From Nitrosomonas sp. (lineage in GTDB: Bacteria > Pseudomonadota > Gammaproteobacteria > Burkholderiales > Nitrosomonadaceae), in NCBI GenBank assembly GCA_028577615.1, contig JAJSDU010000015.1, positions 1 through 59,399 of the forward strand: a DNA stretch of 59,399 nt. The letters run 5' to 3'. Positions within the stretch are counted from its first letter, which is position 1; every line of letters begins with the position of its first letter. The notes below the pieces were generated by a model that was not told the DNA's origin, made no database searches, and worked only from the letters and a program-made list of their open reading frames with translations. Of this stretch, positions 8,056 to 17,148 are shown one piece after another. The position numbers and the translations under genes are program-made.

Positions 8056-8661
8056 ATGACGCCTGACAAAATAGCCGCTGGCTATAATCAGATCGCCGAC
8101 CGATGGGTAAGCGACGCTTTCCCCCTGGAAAATGGCATTGCCCAGCACGAACGTGCTTTGTCCTTCGTTGATAAAAAAGGTTACGCGCTGGAAATTGGCT
8201 GTGGCGGAAATGGCAGGTTTATTGATCTGCTTCTCAGGCGTGGATTCCATGTGGAGGGCGTCGATATCTCGGAAAGAATGCTGTCCCTTGTTCGGGCAAG
8301 GCATCCTGAAGTCACTTTCTATCACGCGGACATCTGTAGCTGGAACATTCCCCGCAAATATGAATTTATTTCCGCATGGGACAGTATCTGGCACATTCCG
8401 CTCTCGTCACAAAAACAGGTTCTCGGCAAAATTATTCAAAGCCTGGAACCGCGAGGGATATTCATCTTTTCTGCCGGCGGCGTGGATGCGCCGGAAGAAA
8501 AAATTGATTCGTTCATGGGGCCGGAAATGTATTACAGCGCACTGGGAATCCCTCAATTGCTAGCTGTGCTGGAAAGTCTGGGATGCATCTGCCGGCACCT
8601 TGAATACGATCAATATCCGGAAAAGCATTTGTATGTTATCGCACAGAAAACGCACGACTGA
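8056..8661 (+). CDS. class I SAM-dependent methyltransferase, substrate unknown
   Basis: A 201-residue Rossmann-fold methyltransferase. Motif I is ALEIGCGGNGRFIDLLLRRG (about residues 48-67), motif II ends in GVDISERML and the acidic residue after FYHAD (about residue 95) is the adenine contact. The later part has the LEPRGIFIFSAGG strand. The protein is short, with little room for a separate substrate domain, so a small-molecule substrate is likely. It stands alone, with 62 bases before it and a 383-base spacer after it. Confidence 0.85.
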   Translation: MTPDKIAAGYNQIADRWVSDAFPLENGIAQHERALSFVDKKGYALEIGCGGNGRFIDLLLRRGFHVEGVDISERMLSLVRARHPEVTFYHADICSWNIPRKYEFISAWDSIWHIPLSSQKQVLGKIIQSLEPRGIFIFSAGGVDAPEEKIDSFMGPEMYYSALGIPQLLAVLESLGCICRHLEYDQYPEKHLYVIAQKTHD

Positions 8662-9044
8662 GGCGCCCGATTACGCAAAACTGACCGAGTCTACGCGGGC
8701 CACCATGTAAAGAAAATGCTCCAGGCGAGCGCAAAAATCAGATTAAATCCATGATTAGTCAATATAGATCAGTCATTAAACAGCGCGAGCTCGCAATGGA
8801 AATTACAGCACAAAAAAGCAGATTCCCGCCAGCGCTCCCGGCAAACCGGGCATGCCAGTTTGAGTTGTTCATATTTTTTGCACAATCACGCAGGACAATT
8901 TGGCTTGCAGCGTGCTGTCATCAATTTACGGGCTATTGAAAAACGCTATCGACAGCCTGATGCGCTGGCTATCAATTCAACTGAATTATTTATTCCGAAT
9001 CTTGCCGGGTTCTCCCGTGCAAGCCGGGAAGTGAGCGGTGATCC
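8662..9044 (+). other. gene-free spacer upstream of sensor kinase gene
   Basis: A 383-base stretch with only short unconvincing reading frames. Its first 45 bases contain a third, partial copy of the dispersed repeat (GGCGCCCGATTACGCAAAAC then TGACCGAGTCTACGCGGGCC). The remainder presumably holds the promoter of the BaeSR-like operon; no strong -35/-10 pair is evident by eye. Confidence 0.5.
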
Positions 9045-10481
9045 ATGTCAATCCGAGTCAAATTATTCCTGACCTTCCTGCTGACCACTTTACTGGTGGT
9101 GATGGGTATGCATTTCTTCACCCGCTGGTCACTCGAGAAGGGGTTTGCCGAGTTTGTCGAAAAAAGACAGCTGGAACGGGTGGATAAAATTATCGATGTG
9201 CTGGAAGAGTATTACGCAGAGCATCAAGGCTGGGAAGCGCTGGCTGAAAACAAGCTCAAATGGATTTCATTGCTGTGGCGCGCTGATCCACACCGGCATC
9301 ATCCGCCAGAATGGGTCATTAAACAGGCACAGCGGGAGGCTCCTCTGCAATGGCCGCCTGCGACATTGCCTGAAAAAATGAACCACAGGTGGCCGCCATT
9401 CGGTTTACGCGTCATGCTGTTAAACGCGGACAAGTCGATATTGTTCGGACGCGAGGAGTTGCTTTCTCAATTACGCTTGTATGCGATCCGGTCTGATGAT
9501 CAGACCGTGGGTTATGTCGGACTGCTGCCGGGAAACCCGGTCAGTCAGGCGAGCGATATCTATTTTATGGAACGGCAGGCGAATCTGTTTTTCTGGGTTG
9601 CCCTGGTCATGGTAGCGCTTTCCGCGTTGATCGCCTGGTTTCTGGCCTATCACCTTGGCCGCCCGCTCAGGCGCATTACCGCGGCGGCGCGAAAGCTTGC
9701 CGTTGGCGATTACAAAGTCAGGCTGCCGGTTGAATCCAGCGATGAGATGGGACAACTGGCGCGCAACTTTAATGACATGGCGGCGGCGCTGGAGCAGGCG
9801 GAACAAAGCCGCAGACGGTGGGTGGCGGATATTTCCCATGAATTGCGCACGCCACTTTCCGTGCTGCGCGGCGAACTGGAGGCGATTACGGATGGCATAC
9901 GCCCGCTGACCTATGAAGCGATTAAATCGTTGTCGGGTGATGTGATGCGGCTTAATCGACTGACAGAAGATCTGTATCAACTGGCGCTGTCCGATCAGGG
10001 CGCTTTGAGTTACCGGAAAGTTTTACTCGACCCGGTGCCGATTCTGCAGGAAGATCTTGCGGCTTTTATTCCCGATTTCAATCAGAAACGGATCAACGTC
10101 AAATTGACGAATCGGCTGCCGAAACCCGTGCGGGTCAACGCGGATCCGGATCGATTATCGCAACTGTTCCGTAATTTACTTACGAACAGCCTGAATCATA
10201 CCGATCCGGGCGGCCAGATGGCGGTTACGATTCAGCGTATCAAGGATGAATTGCTGATTGAATTCACGGACAGCAGTCCCGGCGTTTCAGCTCAGGATAT
10301 CGAACATCTGTTTGATCGCTTCTATCGTGTCGACAGATCGCGTAACCGGCATTTAGGTGGCGCCGGTCTGGGTCTGGCGATATGCGCTAATATTGTAAAA
10401 GCGCATGAAGGAACGCTCTCGGCAGCCCATTCGGATCTGGGCGGACTTGCGATGCTGATTGCATTGCCGGTTGCATCATGA
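9045..10481 (+). CDS. baeS: BaeS-like sensor histidine kinase
   Basis: A 478-residue membrane kinase. One membrane segment is at about residues 7-25, a periplasmic sensor of some 140 residues follows, and a second membrane segment is at about 178-200. The HAMP domain (LGRPLRRITAAARKLAVGDYKVRLP) comes next, then the HisKA helix with ADISHELRTPLSVLRGELEAI, phospho-acceptor His265. The ATPase domain has the N box LFRNLLTNSLNHT, the G1 box around FTDSSPGV and the G2 box GAGLGLAIC. The HisKA region resembles BaeS. The periplasmic part is unusually rich in His, Trp and Pro (HRHHPPEW), which may bind metal; that is inference. It overlaps the regulator gene by four bases. Confidence 0.88.
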   Translation: MSIRVKLFLTFLLTTLLVVMGMHFFTRWSLEKGFAEFVEKRQLERVDKIIDVLEEYYAEHQGWEALAENKLKWISLLWRADPHRHHPPEWVIKQAQREAPLQWPPATLPEKMNHRWPPFGLRVMLLNADKSILFGREELLSQLRLYAIRSDDQTVGYVGLLPGNPVSQASDIYFMERQANLFFWVALVMVALSALIAWFLAYHLGRPLRRITAAARKLAVGDYKVRLPVESSDEMGQLARNFNDMAAALEQAEQSRRRWVADISHELRTPLSVLRGELEAITDGIRPLTYEAIKSLSGDVMRLNRLTEDLYQLALSDQGALSYRKVLLDPVPILQEDLAAFIPDFNQKRINVKLTNRLPKPVRVNADPDRLSQLFRNLLTNSLNHTDPGGQMAVTIQRIKDELLIEFTDSSPGVSAQDIEHLFDRFYRVDRSRNRHLGGAGLGLAICANIVKAHEGTLSAAHSDLGGLAMLIALPVAS

Positions 10482-11158
10482 ACCGTATCCTGATCGTCGA
10501 GGATGAACCCAAGCTGGCCAGTCTGGAGGCCGATTATCTGCATCATGCCGGTTTCCAGACGCATTGTTTAAGCCAGGGATTGGCAGTAGTGCCCTGGCTC
10601 AAAGACAACGGGGCTGATCTGGTGCTGCTCGATCTGATGGTGCCGGGCCGGGACGGTCTTGATATCTGCCGTGACATTCGCAGTTTCAGTCAGGTGCCGA
10701 TCATTATCGTCACCGCGCGTATTGAGGAAATTGACCGTTTGCTCGGTCTGGAAATGGGCGCGGACGATTATATCTGCAAGCCTTTCAGTCCACGGGAAAT
10801 GGTCGCGCGCGTCAAGGCCGTGCTGCGCAGATTGCAGCCGCAAGCCGCGAATACGGCCGAGCAGGCGCTCAGGCTGCATCCGCAGAGCTTCAAGGTGCAA
10901 TACGATGACCAGGAAATCGAATTGACGGCGGTTGAGTTCCAGTTGCTCCACGCGTTGTATCAGCATCCGGGACGCATCTTCTCGCGTTCCAGATTGATGG
11001 ATCTGATCTATCAGGATCAGCGCATTGTTTCGGATAGAACGATAGACAGCCACATCAAGAAATTGAGAAAGAAACTGGCTGAACTGATTCCGGGGAAAGA
11101 AGTGATTCATTCGGTTTATGGCGCGGGCTATCGGTATGACGCGCAAAATTTCGATTAG
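10478..11158 (+). CDS. baeR: BaeR-like OmpR-family response regulator
   Basis: A 226-residue two-domain regulator. The receiver domain has the acidic pocket EDEP at residues 8-11, phospho-acceptor Asp52 in LVLLDLMVPG, the Thr of IIVTARIEEIDRLLGLEMGADDYICKPF, and the conserved Lys in CKPF. The C-terminal winged helix has the expected ELTAVEFQLLHAL and SDRTIDSHIKKLRKKL. The start overlaps the kinase stop (ATGA). In enterobacteria BaeSR controls spy and efflux genes; the Spy/CpxP-like gene 160 bases downstream fits that role. Confidence 0.9.
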   Translation: MNRILIVEDEPKLASLEADYLHHAGFQTHCLSQGLAVVPWLKDNGADLVLLDLMVPGRDGLDICRDIRSFSQVPIIIVTARIEEIDRLLGLEMGADDYICKPFSPREMVARVKAVLRRLQPQAANTAEQALRLHPQSFKVQYDDQEIELTAVEFQLLHALYQHPGRIFSRSRLMDLIYQDQRIVSDRTIDSHIKKLRKKLAELIPGKEVIHSVYGAGYRYDAQNFD

Positions 11159-11318
11159 CAAGATACAGTTTTGATCACTCTGAATTTGAACGTATTCTTA
11201 TCTTTCACATTTTTTCCACAATCGCTGCAAAATGTTTACGCATTTACTGCGTATAGTTATTCTCAAGAGCAGTGGAAACACCGCTCTTTAATTAAACATG
11301 AATAAGGAGAACTACGCT

Positions 11319-11666
11319 ATGAACGTGAAACTTATCAGTATGGTAATCGCTTTGGCACTACCTCTGTCAGTAATGGCATATCCGGGTGGAAAAGGTGATC
11401 ATGAACAATACCGCGCAAAGAAAATTGAGCGGCTCGATAAGGAGCTGGGATTAAGCGAGGATCAGAAAGCCAAAGTTGAGGCGCTTTTCAAGGAACATGG
11501 CGATAAACACAAAGCGCTCCATCAGGAAACCCAATCGCAGTTACAGTCCATATTGACACCTGAGCAAAATGCCAAGCTGGAAGAAATGAAACAGCGCCGC
11601 CATGAAAAGTGGCGTGAAAAACACCAGCAAAGAAAACAGGATGAATCAAAAAGTTCCGGATATTAA
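11319..11666 (+). CDS. Spy/CpxP-like periplasmic protein (LTxxQ family)
   Basis: A 115-residue exported protein: signal peptide VKLISMVIALALPLSVMA, then a highly charged all-helical mature part with the LSEDQKAKVEALFKEH and LTPEQNAKLEEMKQRR repeats of the Spy/CpxP group. Such proteins are periplasmic chaperones or feedback inhibitors of envelope-stress kinases. The start at 11319 is preferred to the upstream in-frame ATG at 11298 because AAGGAG (11304-11309) lies between them. Its position just after the BaeSR-like pair suggests it is the output or the negative-feedback arm of that system. The C-terminus is unusually rich in Lys, Gln and His. Confidence 0.85.
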   Translation: MNVKLISMVIALALPLSVMAYPGGKGDHEQYRAKKIERLDKELGLSEDQKAKVEALFKEHGDKHKALHQETQSQLQSILTPEQNAKLEEMKQRRHEKWREKHQQRKQDESKSSGY

Positions 11667-11680
11667 ACGGGTGTGAAAGG

Positions 11681-11743
11681 TGTAGCCGGAGACAGTTGAA
11701 ACCAGCTGTCTCCGGCTGCACAAAAGTTCTTTAAAAGTTCTTT
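11681..11743 (+). terminator. strong hairpin followed by an 11-base tandem repeat
   Basis: Arms at 11682-11695 (GTAGCCGGAGACAG) and 11706-11719 (CTGTCTCCGGCTGC) form a 14-bp stem with one G-T pair and a ten-base loop. The classic T-run is replaced by two exact tandem copies of AAAAGTTCTTT at 11722-11743. It lies between the Spy-like gene and the convergent bacterioferritin gene and probably ends transcription of the former. Confidence 0.7.
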
Positions 11744-11838
11744 TAAAACTCATTCAACCTGGATAGATTGTCGCGATGCCATGCTTGGCAGGGGACGCAG
11801 CAGTAGCGCGGCAGATTATCATCGTATGACGGTAAACA

Positions 11839-12306
11839 TCACATCTGAGATTGCAGGTAATTCTGCAATCCGATCTTATCAATCAGATACAGTTGTTTCT
11901 CCAGCCAGTAAGCGTGGTCTTCTTCCGTTTCGGCCAGCAGTTGTTCAAGGATTTCTCTTGTCTGATAATCCCGCTCCTGCTCACAATCCGCTATGGCGTT
12001 TCGCAGCGCAACAATGACCGAACGTTCGAGGTCCAGATCATTTTGCAGCATTTCCGGCACATCCCGGCCAATCCTGAGCGGACTGCGGTTCCCCAGCACC
12101 GGTACGCCTTCCAGATATAAAATACGCTTGATCAGCAGATCGGCATGCTGTTTTTCATCGTCCATTTCATGATCAATACGCTCATAAAGCTTGGTCAGTC
12201 CCCAGTCTTCATACATGCGCGAATGCGCAAAATATTGATCTATAGCTGTCAATTCTTCAGCAAGCAGCGCATTCAGTGTGGCGATAATTTTCGTGTTACC
12301 TTTCAT
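11839..12306 (-). CDS. bfr: bacterioferritin-type iron store without the haem-ligand methionine
   Basis: A 155-residue four-helix ferritin-like protein, clearly of the bacterioferritin branch (MKGNTKIIATLNALLAEELTAIDQYFAH at the start, KIGLQNYLQSQM at the end). Ferroxidase-site residues are present: Glu18, Glu51, His54, Glu94, and Glu128/His131 in EEDH. The residue at the haem position, Met52 in E. coli Bfr, is Lys here (DEKQHAD), so this subunit should not bind the inter-subunit haem. Some bacteria build mixed shells from haem-binding and non-haem subunits; a partner may exist elsewhere. AGGAAA precedes the ATG at a good distance. Confidence 0.92.
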   Translation of the reverse strand: MKGNTKIIATLNALLAEELTAIDQYFAHSRMYEDWGLTKLYERIDHEMDDEKQHADLLIKRILYLEGVPVLGNRSPLRIGRDVPEMLQNDLDLERSVIVALRNAIADCEQERDYQTREILEQLLAETEEDHAYWLEKQLYLIDKIGLQNYLQSQM

Positions 12307-12849
12307 AAGACATTTTCCTTTCGTGACGAAAAATTGGATTGAAGATTGTTTCCGGATTTCTCCCGTTTTAAAACAACTTCCACCTGAAATAACCGAAGAA
12401 AGATAACTGTATACTTCCCGGTCTTCGTGATTTCAAGCTCCAGTAATAGCTGACAGCTTGATCTTTTCAGTTCCGGCGTTATGCTGTCAGTTTATGAAGT
12501 GCTCATTATAAGGCTAACCGCGCACAGAAAACAACATTATATTATTGATTATAAATGGAAATTATTATCAATATTGACCCCGCTTGCGTTTATGAATGAA
12601 AATAATGTCGAGCGCGTATGGAAACGCGCCAACAAGACACCGTTTAATTACCGATCCGCATCAGTGACGTACCGAAAGCGGTGAACGTAAAAACAACCAA
12701 TAACTTGTACCTAACGGACTGTTAAAGCAATGCGCCCAAGCAGGAATGGTGAAACTACATGAATATGGATTTGGGTTTTACAGATTATCGATATGCCAGT
12801 CTTGTTCATGACTCACGCGACACATGATCAGTCATCCAGGAATAATGTC
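12307..12849 (+). other. gene-free spacer, AT-rich
   Basis: About 540 bases between the bacterioferritin promoter side and the DUF3175 gene. No convincing gene. The stretch at about 12540-12580 (ATTATTGATTATAAATGG and AAATTATTATCAATATTG) loosely resembles a Fur-type A/T palindrome, but it is some 240 bases from the bacterioferritin start, so a role is uncertain. Confidence 0.4.
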
Positions 12850-13146
12850 ATGTCTCCGGAAAATTTTCATCGCTGGTCACAGCATATCACCGAAACCAGC
12901 AACGCCCTTGATCTCGAGCCAGGCGTTTTTACGTGGAACGATCCGCGCAGAATCGCATTGTCGCTGAAACATTCCGCCGACAGCAGCACGCGGCGCAAAG
13001 CAGAACCGTTTGCTTCCGCCATGTCAATGTTGAATTTCTATATCAACCGGGCTGGCAGACATTTATCCACAGCGCAGCGTGAAGTACTGGAAAAAGCCAG
13101 GGATGAGCTGCGTGTATTGTATGGAAAAGCGCGTCACAGCGATTAA
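12850..13146 (+). CDS. DUF3175 protein
   Basis: A 98-residue protein of the DUF3175 family: WSQHITETSNALDLEPGVFTW, DPRRIALSLKHSADSSTRRK, then AMSMLNFYINRAGRHLS and a final helix. The family is small, soluble and helical, with no known function; it is often found in soil and environmental bacteria. I chose the start at 12850 because AGGA lies eight bases before it and the family normally begins just before WSQ; an in-frame ATG at 12793 would add 19 residues that do not look family-like. Confidence 0.85.
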   Translation: MSPENFHRWSQHITETSNALDLEPGVFTWNDPRRIALSLKHSADSSTRRKAEPFASAMSMLNFYINRAGRHLSTAQREVLEKARDELRVLYGKARHSD

Positions 13147-13250
13147 TTGAGCGTTCCTGGTACACATCCGTGGCTTTTTTTGGTCTGGCCTGTCACAATC
13201 TATAGTTTTTTTTAAGTGAATAGCTGTTAACCCGACAGCATTGATTGCTC

Positions 13251-13889
13251 ATGAATTACCTCGATTTAACCAACCATCAATTCAATCCCATCGGTCATTG
13301 GGACCGGCCATTAACGACAACGCACATACCGCTGGCGCGCGATCTGGCGCTGTTCGATCAGAACGGTTACGACCTGACTGACCTGGAACAGCACTATGCA
13401 AAAGCCAACCATACACAGGCACACGCACACCGGGAGCACCGGTATGCACTCAAAGCACCCTGGTTCGCGCAGCCGGACCGGGTTGAGGGCGCCGTACTGA
13501 ATCATAGTTTATTGTTTGAACGCAAGGGCTATACCGGAGAAGCACTGCAGCAACTGGAACGCTGGGCAAAAGCCAATCCGCTGATTTACAAAATCATCCG
13601 CATCCGTCCGAAATGGGGACTCGATTTCAGCATGGACTATGCCGACCGTGACGGTAACGTATTCGAAGTGCTGCACTGGGAATATGACGGCTTTGAATAC
13701 GACGAAGTCGAATCCCACAAGCAGCAAATGGAAGCCAAGTTTGCCGCCATTGACTGGGACGATGCCGCCACCAGTATCCTGAAGCAGAAAGATCAGTGGC
13801 ATCACCTCGATTTCTTCGCGCAAAGCGACTGGAAATGCAATTACTTTGGCATTGTCAAAGAGCGCTTCAAGATGGTGATCTGGGCGTAG
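13251..13889 (+). CDS. soluble protein of unknown function
   Basis: A 212-residue protein with no signal sequence or membrane segment. Most residues are polar and aromatic; notable stretches are IRIRPKWGLDFSMDYADRDGNVFEVLHWEYDGF and DDAATSILKQKDQWHHLDFFAQSDWKCNYFGIVKERFKMV. The many Trp, Tyr, Asp and His residues suggest a compact mixed alpha/beta fold. I do not recognise a family. The ATG at 13251 was chosen over the TTG six bases earlier. It is flanked by unrelated genes on both sides and appears to be a single-gene unit. Confidence 0.75.
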   Translation: MNYLDLTNHQFNPIGHWDRPLTTTHIPLARDLALFDQNGYDLTDLEQHYAKANHTQAHAHREHRYALKAPWFAQPDRVEGAVLNHSLLFERKGYTGEALQQLERWAKANPLIYKIIRIRPKWGLDFSMDYADRDGNVFEVLHWEYDGFEYDEVESHKQQMEAKFAAIDWDDAATSILKQKDQWHHLDFFAQSDWKCNYFGIVKERFKMVIWA

Positions 13890-14146
13890 CGCACGGTGAA
13901 AACAACAGCAGGGTAACTTGCATAAGACAATTGACGTACCTGTCCTTGAAACCGAAAACGGAAGGACCATTTTTTTGTGTGCCCGCCATTCAGACAATCG
14001 ATCATATTTATAACAAATTGATCGCCATTGCTTCAGCGTAGTATTATCTTTCCGTAATAAAATCGAGGGCTTTATCTGCTGCACGCGGGAGACGGCCTGC
14101 CTGATCATTCAGATTCACCTTCACTTACTGGCCGCCATTGTTATCC

Positions 14147-15265
14147 ATGACAAAATCATTTTCCATCTACCTCGATTTAATTCGATTCTCAGCCGCCTTT
14201 GTCGTTTTGCTGTGGCATTCCAAGCCGCTTTATGAATTTGATCTGGCCATTTCAGGATACGGCCATGAGGCGGTTATCGTCTTTTTTGTGTTATCCGGCT
14301 TTGTCATTGCTTATGTTACTGACGCAAAAGAAAAAACGCTCAAGGATTATGCTATTTCCAGGGCGGCGCGTATTTACTCTGTCGCGATTCCGGCGATCAT
14401 TATCACCGCGCTGGTTGATTTCTCTGGATATACCCTCAACAGCGGCGCATACCCGGAAGCTTACAGAGCCTGGGATCACGCCGGGATACGCGTCATCTCC
14501 AGTCTGCTGTTTACCAATGAACTGTGGACACTATCAACACAACTTTTTTCGAATGTCCCGTATTGGAGTCTGAATTATGAGGTCTGGTACTATCTTGCCT
14601 TTGCCATTCTGACTTTTGTAAACGGATTCAAACGCTGGCTGATCTTTGGCGGCATATGTCTATTTGTCGGACCAAAGATTGTCTTATTGATGCCTGTATG
14701 GTGGCTGGGCGTTTATGTTTATCAATCCGAATATTGGCGGAATATTTCGACTGCCGCCGCCTTTTTATTGTTTTTGTTCTCTATCTTCGGGCTTTATCTT
14801 TACATGGCATACAATATCGGCGGATGGGGGTCCGATTATCTGCTGGCCATCGCTGGCCCGGATCTGCATAAAGAATTTGCATTCAGCCGCTACTTTATCA
14901 CTGACTATTATCTTGGTCTTGTCATCGCTGCGCACTTTATCGCAGTGAGGAAAATTTCCCAGAATTGCGCAAATATTCTCAACAGGGTAGAAAAGCCTGT
15001 CAGAATCCTTGCCGGCTCAACATTTTCACTTTACCTGCTGCACCAGCCGTTGCTCTGGTTCTTTTATGCCGTTTTTTACGCGGAAAATCCCAGCTTTGAA
15101 ACATTCATGCTCATCGTTTCCCTCACATTGATCGCTTCCTTCCTGATTGCATTGGTAACCGAACAGAAGAAGCATGTCTGGAAAAAGTGGATAACCCGGA
15201 TCTACAATTTCTTCGAGCAGAAAATCGTGAACAGACTACTGCTATTGAGAAAAACCCAGCGTTAA
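14147..15265 (+). CDS. acyltransferase 3 (OafA/YrhL-type) membrane protein
   Basis: A 372-residue integral membrane acyltransferase. It begins with the family signature: IYLDLIRFSAAFVVLLWHS at residues 6-24, with Arg and the catalytic His (WHS), and continues with about ten membrane helices, including VIVFFVLSGFVIAY. The FxLSGF motif after the first helix pair is diagnostic. It ends with a basic cytoplasmic tail and has no SGNH domain. Such enzymes transfer acetyl or other acyl groups to sugars of LPS, exopolysaccharide or small molecules; the acceptor cannot be read. No glycan genes are next to it. Confidence 0.88.
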   Translation: MTKSFSIYLDLIRFSAAFVVLLWHSKPLYEFDLAISGYGHEAVIVFFVLSGFVIAYVTDAKEKTLKDYAISRAARIYSVAIPAIIITALVDFSGYTLNSGAYPEAYRAWDHAGIRVISSLLFTNELWTLSTQLFSNVPYWSLNYEVWYYLAFAILTFVNGFKRWLIFGGICLFVGPKIVLLMPVWWLGVYVYQSEYWRNISTAAAFLLFLFSIFGLYLYMAYNIGGWGSDYLLAIAGPDLHKEFAFSRYFITDYYLGLVIAAHFIAVRKISQNCANILNRVEKPVRILAGSTFSLYLLHQPLLWFFYAVFYAENPSFETFMLIVSLTLIASFLIALVTEQKKHVWKKWITRIYNFFEQKIVNRLLLLRKTQR

Positions 15266-15319
15266 CGGTTCCAGTTGTGACGGGATGAACGAGCGAAATC
15301 GATGTCCTGCACGGGCTTT

Positions 15320-16411
15320 TTACACATTAAAGCGGAAATGCATCACATCGCCATCCCTGACGATATACTCCTTTCCTTCCAGTCTCATTTTGCCGGCTTC
15401 CTTGGCGCCCTGCTCACCGTTACAGGCGATAAAGTCGTCATAGCTGATCACCTCGGCGCGGATGAAACCTTTCTCAAAATCGGTATGAATCACACCTGCG
15501 GCCTGCGGCGCGGTATCGCCTTTATGGATGGTCCACGCTCTGACCTCTTTCACGCCCGCAGTAAAATAAGTCTGCAATCCCAATAAATCATACGCCGCAC
15601 GCACGAGCCGATTGAGTCCGGGTTCCGCCAATCCGATATCCTCCAGAAAAACTTTTTTATCTTCATCGGCCAGTTCGGCGATTTCAGACTCCAGCGCAGC
15701 GCAGATGGCAACAACCGGCGCGTTCTCAGTGGCAGCGTAGTCTCTGACTTTGTCGAGCAGCGGATTATTCTCAAAGCCCCTGTCATCGACGTTGGCGACA
15801 TAAATCGCCGGCTTGGCGGTCAACAGGCACAAGGGCCTGAGCAGCGCCTGCTGATCTTCATCCATTGTCATTGAACGCGCCGGTTTTCCCTGATCCAGAT
15901 GCGCCAGCACTGTTTCCAGAAAGCCGCATAATTTGATGGCATCCTTATTTCCGGATTTAGCCACTTTGGCTTCGCGCTGCAACGCTTTCTCCACGGTTGC
16001 CATATCGGCCAGCACGAGTTCCGTCTGAATGACCTCGATATCAGAAACCGGATCAACCTTGCCTGCCACATGCACGACATTGTCATTGGCAAAACAGCGC
16101 ACCATATTCACGATACCATCTGTTTCGCGGATATTAGCGAGGAATTTATTACCCAGCCCTTCACCTTTCGAGGCACCCGCGACCAATCCCGCGATATCGA
16201 CAAACTCGACGATAGCCGGTTGTATTTTTTCCGGCCTGACAATTTCGGCCAACTTATTGAGCCGCGGATCGGGCACTTCGACGATACCGACATTCGGGTC
16301 AATCGTGCAAAAAGGATAGTTTTCCGCCGCAATGCCTGCTTTGGTCAGGGCATTGAATAACGTTGACTTGCCGACATTCGGGAGGCCGACAATACCGCAC
16401 TTAAGGCTCAT
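15320..16411 (-). CDS. ychF: redox-regulated ATPase YchF (Obg/OLA1 family)
   Basis: A 363-residue P-loop protein. The N-terminal G domain has [15 protein letters not shown] at residues 7-21 and [22 protein letters not shown], with NVDD in place of NKxD, in keeping with the known ATP preference of this family. A coiled-coil insert and a C-terminal TGS domain ([31 protein letters not shown]) follow. It binds ribosomes and modulates oxidative-stress responses. It is the last gene of the rplY-pth-ychF group. Confidence 0.96.
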   Translation of the reverse strand: MSLKCGIVGLPNVGKSTLFNALTKAGIAAENYPFCTIDPNVGIVEVPDPRLNKLAEIVRPEKIQPAIVEFVDIAGLVAGASKGEGLGNKFLANIRETDGIVNMVRCFANDNVVHVAGKVDPVSDIEVIQTELVLADMATVEKALQREAKVAKSGNKDAIKLCGFLETVLAHLDQGKPARSMTMDEDQQALLRPLCLLTAKPAIYVANVDDRGFENNPLLDKVRDYAATENAPVVAICAALESEIAELADEDKKVFLEDIGLAEPGLNRLVRAAYDLLGLQTYFTAGVKEVRAWTIHKGDTAPQAAGVIHTDFEKGFIRAEVISYDDFIACNGEQGAKEAGKMRLEGKEYIVRDGDVMHFRFNV

Positions 16412-16469
16412 GATAGAATACTCACTCGGATTGTTCCTGTTTTATCGTTGATCGGTCGAAGCACTCGGT

Positions 16470-17036
16470 TTACTGGGTGTGCAGTTTCAGCATCGCTGAC
16501 TGAAAATCGCCCTGCGCCATCAACGGCCAGACCTGCAGGCTGCGACCAATGGCTTCGTTTATCAGCGCAGCTTCCTCTTTACCGGGAGGGTGCAGCACAA
16601 AACGTACAACTGCGTCACGATGCCCCGGATGACCGACACCGATGCGCAGCCGCCAGAAATCTTTTGTACCCAGCCGCGCAGCAATATCTTTAAGGCCATT
16701 ATGCCCGCCCAGGCCACCGCCCCATTTGAGCTTCGCCACACCGGGCAGCAAATCCAGTTCATCATGCACCACAATGATTTCATCGGGTTGAATTTTATAG
16801 AACTGGCAAAGTTCGGCAACGGAATGTCCGCTGCGGTTCATGTAGGTCTGTGGCTCAAGCAGCCATAAATCGATATCGCCCTGACTGACCCGCGCGCATA
16901 GCCCATGAAAACGCGTTTCCAGCCGCAATGTCAGATTGAGCATATCGGCAAGACAGTCAATCCAGTGAAATCCGGCGTTATGGCGCGTGTTTTCATACTC
17001 TTTGCCTGGATTACCCAGACCGACAATCAGTTTCAT
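16470..17036 (-). CDS. pth: peptidyl-tRNA hydrolase
   Basis: A 188-residue cytoplasmic hydrolase that releases peptides from peptidyl-tRNA that dropped off ribosomes. The family signature LIVGLGNPGKEYENTRHNAGF carries the catalytic His19, and IIVVHDELDLLPGVAKLKWGGGLGGHNGLKDI supplies the second conserved block with Asp. RLRIGVGHPGHRD is also present. Length is normal. It lies between ychF and rplY, its usual neighbours. Confidence 0.96.
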   Translation of the reverse strand: MKLIVGLGNPGKEYENTRHNAGFHWIDCLADMLNLTLRLETRFHGLCARVSQGDIDLWLLEPQTYMNRSGHSVAELCQFYKIQPDEIIVVHDELDLLPGVAKLKWGGGLGGHNGLKDIAARLGTKDFWRLRIGVGHPGHRDAVVRFVLHPPGKEEAALINEAIGRSLQVWPLMAQGDFQSAMLKLHTQ

Positions 17037-17071
17037 GATATTCGATGAGACTTACGACACGTCGCACATAA

Positions 17072-17116
17072 CAAAAATCTGCTGGCTTCATATAAAACTG
17101 AATATCCAGCAGATTT
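17072..17116 (-). terminator. rho-independent terminator after rplY
   Basis: Perfect 11-bp stem: AAATCTGCTGG (17075-17085) and CCAGCAGATTT (17106-17116), loop of 20 bases. Read on the minus strand the stem is followed by a T-rich run (TTTTTGTTATG). It lies just downstream of rplY and before pth, so part of the transcripts of prs-rplY should end here. Confidence 0.75.
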
Positions 17117-17148
17117 CCGACAATTCCACCACATGGCAGGAAAGTTTA

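Noticed and set aside
12540-12580. Fur-box-like AT palindrome upstream of bacterioferritin
   Set aside because: The match is loose and it is about 240 bases from the gene start; kept only as a note in the spacer entry.
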